Positions 1 through 5,644 of a stretch of 8,533 nt of DNA are shown piece by piece. Position 1 is the first letter of the stretch, and each line of letters begins with the position of its first letter. The DNA comes from Saprospiraceae bacterium. GTDB taxonomy: Bacteria; Bacteroidota; Bacteroidia; Chitinophagales; Saprospiraceae. The notes below the pieces were generated by a model, which did no database searches, had not been told where the DNA came from, and saw nothing but the letters and a program-made list of their open reading frames with translations. The DNA is taken from assembly GCA_013001805.1 (NCBI GenBank), contig JABDLW010000419.1, forward strand, positions 1 through 8,533, written 5' to 3'. A program made the position numbers and the translations under genes.

Positions 1-564
1 CTTAATATCTATGGCCAATTGCCATTCCGGTACATTTCGATAAATGGTATGTCCATGTTTGGAAAACCCGCGATGGACCACTCCAATTTTAGTTATCCCG
101 GCATTGTATATGCGTTCAATTGCTCCTTTCCATAATTCTACGTCAGGATTAATCGGATTTTTGATAAAAACAGGAATATCCACTCCCTTCAGTGCGTCAG
201 CCACTTCCTGTACTGAAAATGGATTGACCGTGGTTCTTGCCCCTAACCATAACACATCGATTCCTACCTTTAGTGCCTCAAATACATGCTGCGTATTTGC
301 TACTTCAGTCGTCACTTTAAATCCATAGGTTTCCCTTACATTTTTTAGCCATCGAAGGCCTTCAAAACCTATCCCCTCAAAGTTATTCGGCCGGGTACGG
401 GGTTTCCAGATTCCTGCTCTGAACAGATCGATTTCAATACCTAGATTTGCAATCATTTCGGCCGTTTTCATGACCTGGGCCTCAGTTTCGGCACTGCATG
501 GGCCAGTAATAACGATTGGGCGATTTTCAGGTCGAGCCAAAGGTGTAGTTATATTCATTTCCAT
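1..564 (-). CDS. DAHP synthase, beta type (probably fused to chorismate mutase), 3' end outside window
   Basis: 3-Deoxy-7-phosphoheptulonate synthase condenses phosphoenolpyruvate with erythrose 4-phosphate, the entry step of the shikimate pathway in the cytoplasm. The 188 visible residues contain the signatures of the KDO8P-synthase-like (I-beta) class: GPCSAET at 21-27, FRAGIWKPRTRPN at 48-60, TTEVA at 85-89, WLGARTT at 106-112, IKNPINPD at 134-141 and HRGF at 164-167. I start it at the ATG at 564; a second in-frame ATG at 558 (residue 3) is possible. It follows tyrA by 15 bases and is the last visible gene of the operon. In Bacteroidota, homologues of about 360 residues carry a C-terminal chorismate mutase. 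That half lies beyond the left edge, so the fusion is inferred, supported by PheA and TyrA here having no mutase domain. The enzyme call is firm; the symbol is left blank because naming varies. Confidence 0.93.
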   Translation of the reverse strand, partial: MEMNITTPLARPENRPIVITGPCSAETEAQVMKTAEMIANLGIEIDLFRAGIWKPRTRPNNFEGIGFEGLRWLKNVRETYGFKVTTEVANTQHVFEALKVGIDVLWLGARTTVNPFSVQEVADALKGVDIPVFIKNPINPDVELWKGAIERIYNAGITKIGVVHRGFSKHGHTIYRNVPEWQLAIDIK

Positions 565-579
565 GATTTTTCTGAATTA

Positions 580-1419
580 TTATTTTACAATTTTTCTAAT
601 TTGATTTGCTTGTTGGATCATTTTATGAAACGCGTCAAAATCCTTTTTTATGAGCAGCGTGCGAAATTTACTGATGGTATTGATATGCTCATCAAGTACA
701 TCTAAAACGTAATCCCGGTTTTGCTCGAATATCGGCACCCAGGTGTCCGGATTACTTTTTGCCAACCTGACTGTACTGCTGAAACCACCACCAGCCAGTT
801 CAAAGATGCGTTTTTCATTTTTCTCTTTCTCCAAGACCGTCAGTGCCAACGCAAAAGAACTGATATGTGAAATATGAGATACATAAGCTGTGTGTATATC
901 GTGCTCATGTGATTCATGATATACTATGTTCATTTTTAGAGACTTATATAATTCCTGGATTTTTCCTAAAGCATCCGGATCAGATTTGTCGACATCGACG
1001 AGGACAGTACACTTATCCTCAAATAAATCACCAATTGCCGCTTCCGGTCCGGAATATTCCGTCCCCGCCATGGGATGCGTACCAACAAATCTCCCCCTCT
1101 TTTCATGGACAGCCACCGACTGCATAATGCGTTCCTTCGTCGAGCCCACATCAATCACTATTTGACGCTCGACTAAGTCAAGTACCACTGGTGCTAAATG
1201 TACGATCGCATTAACCGGAGTTGCCAAAATAACTACATCCGCCTCTTCGACCCCTTTTTCCAAAGAAACAATCTGGTCTACCAACTGCAGACCGAGTGCT
1301 CTGTTGGCATGTTGCACGTTCCTATCTACCCCAAGTATGGTTTGAGCAAACCCGTTCTGTTTGAGCGCCAGGGCCAAAGAACCACCAATAAGGCCAATAC
1401 CAACTACTGTAATAATCAT
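580..1419 (-). CDS. tyrA: prephenate dehydrogenase
   Basis: TyrA oxidatively decarboxylates prephenate to 4-hydroxyphenylpyruvate with NAD(P)+, the committed step to tyrosine. The 279 residues open with a Rossmann dinucleotide-binding loop, VVGIGLIGGS (5-14, glycines 7, 9 and 12). They continue with ATPVN (66-70), VIDVGSTK (88-95) and the family signature GTHPMAGTEYSGPEAA (113-128), where His115 matches the catalytic histidine. A helical dimerisation region carries HTAYVSHISH (176-185). There is no N-terminal chorismate mutase and no C-terminal ACT domain, so this is a monofunctional TyrA with no obvious built-in tyrosine sensor. The ATG at 1419 lies three bases after the aminotransferase stop, and the stop is 15 bases before the DAHP synthase start, so translation is probably coupled within the operon. 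Whether it uses prephenate or arogenate cannot be settled from sequence; prephenate is the usual assignment. Confidence 0.95.
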   Translation of the reverse strand: MIITVVGIGLIGGSLALALKQNGFAQTILGVDRNVQHANRALGLQLVDQIVSLEKGVEEADVVILATPVNAIVHLAPVVLDLVERQIVIDVGSTKERIMQSVAVHEKRGRFVGTHPMAGTEYSGPEAAIGDLFEDKCTVLVDVDKSDPDALGKIQELYKSLKMNIVYHESHEHDIHTAYVSHISHISSFALALTVLEKEKNEKRIFELAGGGFSSTVRLAKSNPDTWVPIFEQNRDYVLDVLDEHINTISKFRTLLIKKDFDAFHKMIQQANQIRKIVK

Positions 1420-1422
1420 CGC

Positions 1423-2592
1423 TTAACCATTTTGCTTCATTTCCTTTACTCGTCTTAAGGCTTCTTGTAACACTTGTTGATTACTACAGAGAGAAATTCG
1501 TATATACTTCTTACCATTCTCACCAAATATGTTACCTGGTGCAATAAAGACAAGTGCCTTTTTCAGTATATCGTCAGCAAGCGCAATGCCATCGGTATAA
1601 TTATCAGGAATTTGCCCCCACAGAAACATTCCCACCTGATCCGGGTCAAAATCGCATTCCAATGCAGTCAGAATGGATTCAGCCAAGAACCTGCGTTTTC
1701 CGTAGATCTCATTTATCTGATCATACCAACTAGCAGGTTGACCCAGTGCCTCAACCGCTGCTAATTGAAGAGGCTTAAACATTCCGGAATCCATATTGCT
1801 TTTAAATCTTAATACTTCTTTTACTCTATCTGCTTCTGCTGCCATGAATCCCACACGCCACCCAGCCATGTTAAATGTCTTGCTTAGGGAATTGAGTTCG
1901 ATTGCCACCTCCTTGGCACCCGCTATGGAGAGAATACTACGGGGTTGCTTGTTGAGAATGAAGGTGTAGGGATTATCGTGACATAAGAGGATCTGATGCT
2001 CATGGGCAAATTTAACGAGGCCTTCAAAGACCGAATAGGGTGCTGTTGCTCCCGAAGGCATATGTGGATAGCTTATCCACATTAGTTTAACGCGAGATAA
2101 ATCTGTCTCCGATAATTTTTTTAGATCTGGTAGCCATCCTTGTTGTCGAGTGAGATCATATTTCACCACTTCCGCCCCAGCCAGCGCAGATGCAGATTGA
2201 TAAGAGGGATATCCTGGGTCTGGCACTAAAACCTGATCACCTGGTTCGAGATAGGTCATTGATAGGTGCATAATGCCTTCCTTGGAGCCAATGAGAGGCA
2301 ATATCTCCGTTTCGGAATCAAGCATCACTGCAAATTTCTGCAAATACCATGTGGCAATAGCCTGGCGTAATTCTGGAATACCCATATAAGATTGGTATCC
2401 ATGAAAGTCATCCTTTTGGACTTCGCTGCACAGCCGGTCAATGACTTGCTGAGAAGGTTTTAGGTCCGGACTGCCTATGCCAAGATTGATTATATCCTTG
2501 CCGGCGGCACGCATTGCTGCAATCTGCCTTAATTTAGTCGAAAAATAATATTCTTCGACCTGGCTTACTCGATGAGCAAGTTTAATCTTCAT
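1423..2592 (-). CDS. class I/II PLP-dependent aminotransferase, probably aromatic/aspartate type
   Basis: This fold-type I aminotransferase most likely transaminates phenylpyruvate and 4-hydroxyphenylpyruvate with glutamate to give Phe and Tyr. The role is inferred from its position between pheA and tyrA. The 389 residues show IINLGIGSPDL (34-44), PLIGSKEGIMH (99-109), VPDPGYPSY (123-131), the cofactor-pairing aspartate in CHDNPY (Asp206), the Schiff-base lysine in SLSKTFNMAGWR (Lys238), Arg246, and the carboxylate-binding arginine in YIRIS (Arg366). The sequence resembles LL-diaminopimelate and aspartate aminotransferases, and such genes are often annotated that way, so a different amino acid substrate is possible. 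The segment that usually reads NNPTG is SYPHMPSGA (174-182), lacking both asparagines. The start ATG overlaps the end of pheA by 11 bases, which suggests translational coupling. No Shine-Dalgarno motif precedes it. Confidence 0.88.
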   Translation of the reverse strand: MKIKLAHRVSQVEEYYFSTKLRQIAAMRAAGKDIINLGIGSPDLKPSQQVIDRLCSEVQKDDFHGYQSYMGIPELRQAIATWYLQKFAVMLDSETEILPLIGSKEGIMHLSMTYLEPGDQVLVPDPGYPSYQSASALAGAEVVKYDLTRQQGWLPDLKKLSETDLSRVKLMWISYPHMPSGATAPYSVFEGLVKFAHEHQILLCHDNPYTFILNKQPRSILSIAGAKEVAIELNSLSKTFNMAGWRVGFMAAEADRVKEVLRFKSNMDSGMFKPLQLAAVEALGQPASWYDQINEIYGKRRFLAESILTALECDFDPDQVGMFLWGQIPDNYTDGIALADDILKKALVFIAPGNIFGENGKKYIRISLCSNQQVLQEALRRVKEMKQNG

Positions 2593-3436
2593 GGTGAATA
2601 CCAGCTTTATATTTTCCCAATATCTTTAGTCCCAGCGTAGTTTCTGAAAGTCCCTGAATCACCGCTCCAAATGCATTGGTTCTTTCCAGTAGGAAATCCA
2701 CAAAAAACAGGTATTCCCATGGTCGACCTGGAATAGGAGTAGATTGAATCTTCGTCATGTTTGCATCGTGATCATTTAATACCTTGAGAGCCTGATATAG
2801 GCTACCCGTTTTGTGACTAACTGCGAATGAAACACTGACCTTATTGTACCCTGTGTCATGAGGCACATTCATAAAATGTTCGAGTACAATAAATCTGGTG
2901 TAGTTTAGCTTATTCGTCTCGATGCTCTCTTCGAGTGTATTCAGTCCATAGAGCTGACCGGCCAGATTGCTGGCAATAGCTCCAATGTTTTTACACCCGG
3001 TCTCAGCAATATCGCGCGCACTTTCTGCGGTATCCTTGGTTTCAACAAGTTTTATATGTGGGTATTTCTTGAAAAACTCTTTGCACTGAGCAATAGCCAT
3101 ATAGTGTGAATGTACTTCTTCAAGCTCCTCGATTCGAGCACCGGGCATGGCAAGCAAGTTTTGCTTGATTCGGAGGTATATTTCGCCACTGATCTGCACC
3201 GATGCCCGGTTGATCAGATTATAATTATAAAGCAGGCTTCCAGCTATGGAGTTTTCTATAGCCATCATACCCACATCCGCTCCGGCATTGTTTTCAACCA
3301 CCGAAACAACTTCTTCGAAAGTGTCGGCAGGTAGAATTTCAATAGGTGATCCATTGTAGTATAATCGTGCAGCAATCTCATGAAATGCCCCATGATACCC
3401 CTGAATGGCAACTTTTCTGATCTTATTTGTATCCAT
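2582..3436 (-). CDS. pheA: prephenate dehydratase with ACT domain
   Basis: PheA converts prephenate to phenylpyruvate, the committed step to phenylalanine. The 284-residue protein is monofunctional: a periplasmic-binding-protein-like dehydratase domain (about 5-185) with AIENS (59-63) and the catalytic NYTRF motif (178-182), then an ACT domain (about 198-278). It lacks the N-terminal chorismate mutase of the enterobacterial P-protein. In the ACT domain the usual GALV and ESRP phenylalanine-binding motifs read GSLY (211-214) and PGRP (236-239), so feedback control may be altered or lineage-specific. I chose the ATG at 3436. The frame stays open upstream to a TTG at 3487, but that stretch is the terminator hairpin and U-tract, and conserved dehydratase sequence starts right after 3436. 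It is the first structural gene of the aromatic operon, directly behind an attenuator, and overlaps the aminotransferase start by 11 bases. Confidence 0.95.
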   Translation of the reverse strand: MDTNKIRKVAIQGYHGAFHEIAARLYYNGSPIEILPADTFEEVVSVVENNAGADVGMMAIENSIAGSLLYNYNLINRASVQISGEIYLRIKQNLLAMPGARIEELEEVHSHYMAIAQCKEFFKKYPHIKLVETKDTAESARDIAETGCKNIGAIASNLAGQLYGLNTLEESIETNKLNYTRFIVLEHFMNVPHDTGYNKVSVSFAVSHKTGSLYQALKVLNDHDANMTKIQSTPIPGRPWEYLFFVDFLLERTNAFGAVIQGLSETTLGLKILGKYKAGIHHED

Positions 3437-3462
3437 AAAAAAAAAGGGTCCTCCAGGGACCC
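3437..3462 (-). terminator. intrinsic terminator acting as attenuator upstream of pheA
   Basis: On the minus strand, GGGTCC (3462-3457), loop CTGGA, then GGACCC (3451-3446) form a perfect 6-bp GC-rich stem, followed by nine T (3445-3437). The next base is the A of the pheA start codon. It lies between the leader peptide and pheA, so it would stop transcription before the structural genes unless an alternative fold captures its left arm. The hairpin also holds a GGAGG (loop and right arm) 13 bases before the pheA ATG, so the same fold could hide a weak ribosome-binding sequence. Seen directly: the hairpin and T-run. Inferred: conditional termination. Confidence 0.9.
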
Positions 3463-3543
3463 ATATTTTTATTATTGTTATTAACAAGCCAGGCCCCTAT
3501 CATGGACGTCCATAAAAAAAGTAGAAGTAAAACCGGCTGTTAA
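3455..3543 (-). promoter_or_regulatory. competing antiterminator and pre-emptor pairings of the Phe/Tyr attenuator
   Basis: Two alternative pairings compete with the terminator. Segment 1, TTAACAGCCGG (3543-3533, inside the leader ORF just before the aromatic codons), pairs with segment 2, CCTGGCTTGTTAA (3493-3481): 11 pairs with two single-base bulges. Segment 2 also offers AGGGGCCT (3498-3491), which pairs with GGGTCCCT (3462-3455), the left arm of the terminator, in eight pairs of which two are G-U. A ribosome stalled on the aromatic codons would cover segment 1 and free segment 2 to form the antiterminator. A ribosome reaching the stop at 3502-3500 would cover the start of segment 2 and let the terminator form. 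The pairings are read from the sequence; the switching is inferred from the known enterobacterial mechanism. Confidence 0.8.
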
Positions 3544-3553
3544 ATAATGTCAT
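3500..3553 (-). CDS. Phe/Tyr-rich leader peptide of the pheA operon
   Basis: A 17-codon ORF encodes MTLFNSRFYFYFFYGRP, with five Phe and three Tyr. Codons 8-14 (3532-3512) are seven aromatic codons in a row. It ends in TGA followed at once by in-frame TAG. The product probably has no function of its own: its translation senses charged tRNA-Phe and tRNA-Tyr, like the pheL leader of enterobacterial pheA. The evidence is the codon composition, the position between a promoter and a terminator directly ahead of pheA, and the placement of complementary segments where a stalled or terminating ribosome would cover them. The ATG lies about 10 bases from the predicted transcription start, with A-rich sequence (CGAAATA) and no Shine-Dalgarno motif, as is common in Bacteroidota. 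Seven aromatic codons in a row at this exact place are very unlikely by chance. Confidence 0.88.
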   Translation of the reverse strand: MTLFNSRFYFYFFYGRP

Positions 3554-3570
3554 TATTTCGATTTAGATGG

Positions 3571-3602
3571 CAAATGTAGACAATTGTTGAAAGTATGCCA
3601 AA
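3571..3602 (-). promoter_or_regulatory. Bacteroidota-type promoter of the aromatic operon
   Basis: On the minus strand, TTTG (3602-3599) lies 20 bases before TACATTTG (3578-3571), an exact match to the Bacteroidota -7 consensus TAnnTTTG with a -33 TTTG at the usual distance. Transcription should begin about 5-8 bases further on (roughly 3566-3563), which places the leader-peptide ATG about 10 bases into the RNA. The -33 element sits in the T-run of the terminator of the upstream gene. Confidence 0.75.
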
Positions 3603-3635
3603 AAAACTTCCAATTAGTTGGTGATTGGATAAGTT
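3600..3635 (-). terminator. intrinsic terminator after the enolase-superfamily gene
   Basis: On the minus strand, AACT, a TA bulge and TCCAAT (3635-3624) pair with ATTGGAAGTT (3614-3605) across a 9-base loop, followed by T (3604-3600) continuing the TT of the stem: ten pairs with one 2-base bulge and a run of seven T overall. It is AT-rich but well formed and lies about 70 bases after the stop of the upstream gene. It separates that gene from the aromatic operon. Confidence 0.72.
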
Positions 3636-3704
3636 ATCTAATGAGTGGAATCCAAGATTTTATCAGCACCATTGTCAGAAATGCCTCCATTAGCAACAAA
3701 GCGA

Positions 3705-5081
3705 CTAGGGCCTGATAATCGTACCGTCTTTCTTGCGCACTTGGGTCCAATTATTCATCTGGACATCGGGAAGCGGGTACTTAGCTGCCTCTTTTTCATT
3801 AATATCCACTCCCAGACCTGGCACTTCATTTACATACATATAACCATTTTCAACATATGGACTCCCGGGAAAGATTTCTTGCAGGGTTTCCGAAAAATTC
3901 ACTGACTCCTGAATGCCAAAATTCCAAACGGCAAAATCAATATGGGCATTGGCGGCGTGACCCACCGGTGAAACATCACCCGGACCGTGCCAGGCTGTAC
4001 GTACATTAAATACCTCGGCCAGCCTCGCAACCTTCATAGCCGGTGTAATCCCTCCAGCCTGACTAATGTGGATGCGTATAAAATCAAACATCTGATCTTT
4101 AATCGGATCTACCCACTCATGCGGACTGTTGAATAGCTCACCCATGGCAATAGGAACCGTAGTATGTTCACGAAGGATTTTAAAATAACGGTTATTTTCC
4201 GGTGAAAATGGGTCTTCAATAAAGAACGGTCTGTATTCTTCCAGGGCCTTGATTAAATTGATGGCTTCGAGTGGCTGCACTCGCTCGTGTATGTCATGCA
4301 ATAACTCAACCTGTTCGCCACATTGCTGACGAGTTTTATTAAATATGTCTACCACACTCTTGGTATAGACCAACGAATCCATAAAATTATCGTCCGGCAT
4401 ACCAAATCCAGCCTTTTTGAAATCGGGCTCGGGTGCCTCTCCCGAATACCCGTAGGCCCCCAGTAACTGCGTCGCACCGTAGCCGCCCATTTGGATGCGT
4501 ACATGTCTAAATCCTTTTTCCATAAACATGGTGACATTATCGGCGACCTCCTGAGGTGATTTACCTGAGGCATGAGCGTAACAGTCTATCCCAAACCGGC
4601 ACTTACCCCCAAGTAATTGATAAACAGGCATATTAGCTCGTTTTCCCTTGATATCCCATAAGGCCTGATCGAGGCCACTTAAGGCATTGTTTAGTACCGG
4701 ACCGTTGCGCCAGTACGAACTCTGGTACGTAGCCTGCCACATATCTTCTATATTATCGACATCCTTCCCAACACAAAAGTCATTAAGGTACTTATCAATG
4801 GCCGCTACTACCGCATGAGCACGTTGTCGAAATGTAGCACACCCGAGACCATACAAACCAGGTTCGCTGGTTTCTACCTTGACCACAATTAGCTCAATGC
4901 CATGAGGGCATGTTGCTATCGCCTTGACTTTGGTAATTTTTAAAGGTGGCAATCCCACTCTTGCTTGATCATCACGCTCTTTTACTTCGGTCATTGAAGA
5001 TAAAACCGGACCGGTCGCAGCCATCGCACCCAAACTCAAAGAACGAATAACATTACGGCGGGAATTTGAGAAATGATTCAT
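3705..5081 (-). CDS. Tat-exported enolase-superfamily dehydratase, D-mannonate/D-gluconate dehydratase (RspA/ManD) type
   Basis: This mandelate racemase/muconate lactonizing-type protein (458 residues) probably dehydrates an aldonic acid such as D-mannonate or D-gluconate to a 2-keto-3-deoxy acid. The N terminus has a twin-arginine signal: SRRNVIRSLSLG at 7-18, then a weakly hydrophobic stretch to about 29, so it should be exported folded to the periplasm. The enolase N-terminal capping domain spans about 48-160, then the barrel. Metal ligands are Asp263 (LLHDIHERV), Glu289 (FFIEDP) and Glu315 (AMGELFN), with the 26/26 spacing I recall for ManD. His265, His365 (AWHGPGD) and Glu392 (FGIQE) also fit, as do Arg195 and Tyr210 with a small insertion between them. 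The residue after His365-Gly is Pro367, where ManD sequences I remember have Ala, so the substrate is uncertain. It appears monocistronic, with its own terminator and no sugar-utilisation genes visible nearby. Superfamily confidence is high; substrate confidence is low. Confidence 0.87.
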   Translation of the reverse strand: MNHFSNSRRNVIRSLSLGAMAATGPVLSSMTEVKERDDQARVGLPPLKITKVKAIATCPHGIELIVVKVETSEPGLYGLGCATFRQRAHAVVAAIDKYLNDFCVGKDVDNIEDMWQATYQSSYWRNGPVLNNALSGLDQALWDIKGKRANMPVYQLLGGKCRFGIDCYAHASGKSPQEVADNVTMFMEKGFRHVRIQMGGYGATQLLGAYGYSGEAPEPDFKKAGFGMPDDNFMDSLVYTKSVVDIFNKTRQQCGEQVELLHDIHERVQPLEAINLIKALEEYRPFFIEDPFSPENNRYFKILREHTTVPIAMGELFNSPHEWVDPIKDQMFDFIRIHISQAGGITPAMKVARLAEVFNVRTAWHGPGDVSPVGHAANAHIDFAVWNFGIQESVNFSETLQEIFPGSPYVENGYMYVNEVPGLGVDINEKEAAKYPLPDVQMNNWTQVRKKDGTIIRP

Positions 5082-5119
5082 AAATTATTATTATGGTGAA
5101 AAAAATAGTGGTTCAGATT

Positions 5120-5127
5120 CAAAACTA
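5120..5127 (-). promoter_or_regulatory. candidate -7 promoter element of the exported dehydratase gene
   Basis: TAGTTTTG on the minus strand matches the Bacteroidota -7 consensus TAnnTTTG and lies about 38 bases before the ATG at 5081. No clear TTTG is found at the -33 distance, so the call is weak. The leader between here and the start is A/T-rich (CACCATAATAATAATTT before the ATG), with no Shine-Dalgarno motif. Confidence 0.4.
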
Positions 5128-5644
5128 TACTTGGTTAAAATTCCACTGACTACTTGTTTTGCACTTTCTCATCTCTTCACCTCCCCTTGATCGAGGGTAC
5201 CACCCTGCCTGCACTAGAAAGCTTCCTACACTGCAACCAGCAATTAAAATCACAAGCCAATATGCCGGTATCTTCGATCAAACCACATCCGGCATCCAAA
5301 ACTTCTAATACCCTTGGAGTTCAACCTGATAGATCTTTGATCACAGCGATGGTAATGCCCGATGCTGGTCAAAACATAAGCCACGATTGACATCAAATAC
5401 CTCGGGAATGCTAAGCTCAAATAGTCGCGATATAAAATAGGAAAAAGTTATGAGATTCTTGCTGTAGGATCCATGATGATGGCTGACAAAGAATTAATAT
5501 TGAATACCTGATATTGCCATCTTTTGCAAAGTTGCTCGTCTGCCTTATCCATTGGCTGAATAAGCGTTTCTATAAGAAGGGAACGTTTCACTCCCAAAGG
5601 CGATGAGAGCCTGGGTTTAGTAAAGAATTGGAATATAAATCTCG
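5128..5644 (-). other. intergenic spacer without a convincing gene
   Basis: Roughly 520 bases between the gltD stop and the dehydratase promoter. No tRNA, rRNA, insertion sequence or repeat was recognised. On the minus strand there are only short open stretches: a 34-codon ORF from an ATG at 5552 that I do not recognise, a frame at 5253-5125 that would start at GTG and encode one hydrophobic helix-like segment (ILIAGCSVGSFLVQAGWY), and within it a 15-codon ORF at 5172-5125 preceded by GGAGG at normal spacing. Several frames look partly coding but are broken by stops, so a decayed gene is possible but unproven. A hairpin at 5593-5615 (CCCAGGC with GCC-TT-TGGG, 7-base loop) follows gltD but has no T-run, so it is at best a weak terminator. 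Confidence 0.45.

Noticed and set aside
44..328. Plus-strand ORF of 94 codons at the left edge
   Set aside because: It lies entirely antisense to the DAHP synthase reading frame, which has clear family motifs.
3437..3487. N-terminal extension of PheA from a TTG at 3487, adding 17 residues ending in Phe-Phe-Phe
   Set aside because: The added codons are the terminator hairpin and its T-run. Conserved dehydratase sequence begins after the ATG at 3436. The three Phe codons come from the T-tract, not from a second leader peptide.
3479..3511. A 10-codon ORF (MDVHDRGLAC) overlapping the end of the leader peptide in another frame
   Set aside because: It has no aromatic codons and no initiation signal and overlaps the far better supported leader ORF; its ATG is part of the palindrome.
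5154..5390. Plus-strand ORF of 78 codons in the spacer
   Set aside because: No recognisable domain, no promoter or ribosome-binding signal, and the opposite orientation to every other gene. Its composition looks like chance translation.
5593..5615. Hairpin downstream of gltD as an intrinsic terminator
   Set aside because: The stem has a 2-base bulge and is not followed by a T-run on the minus strand, so intrinsic termination is not supported.
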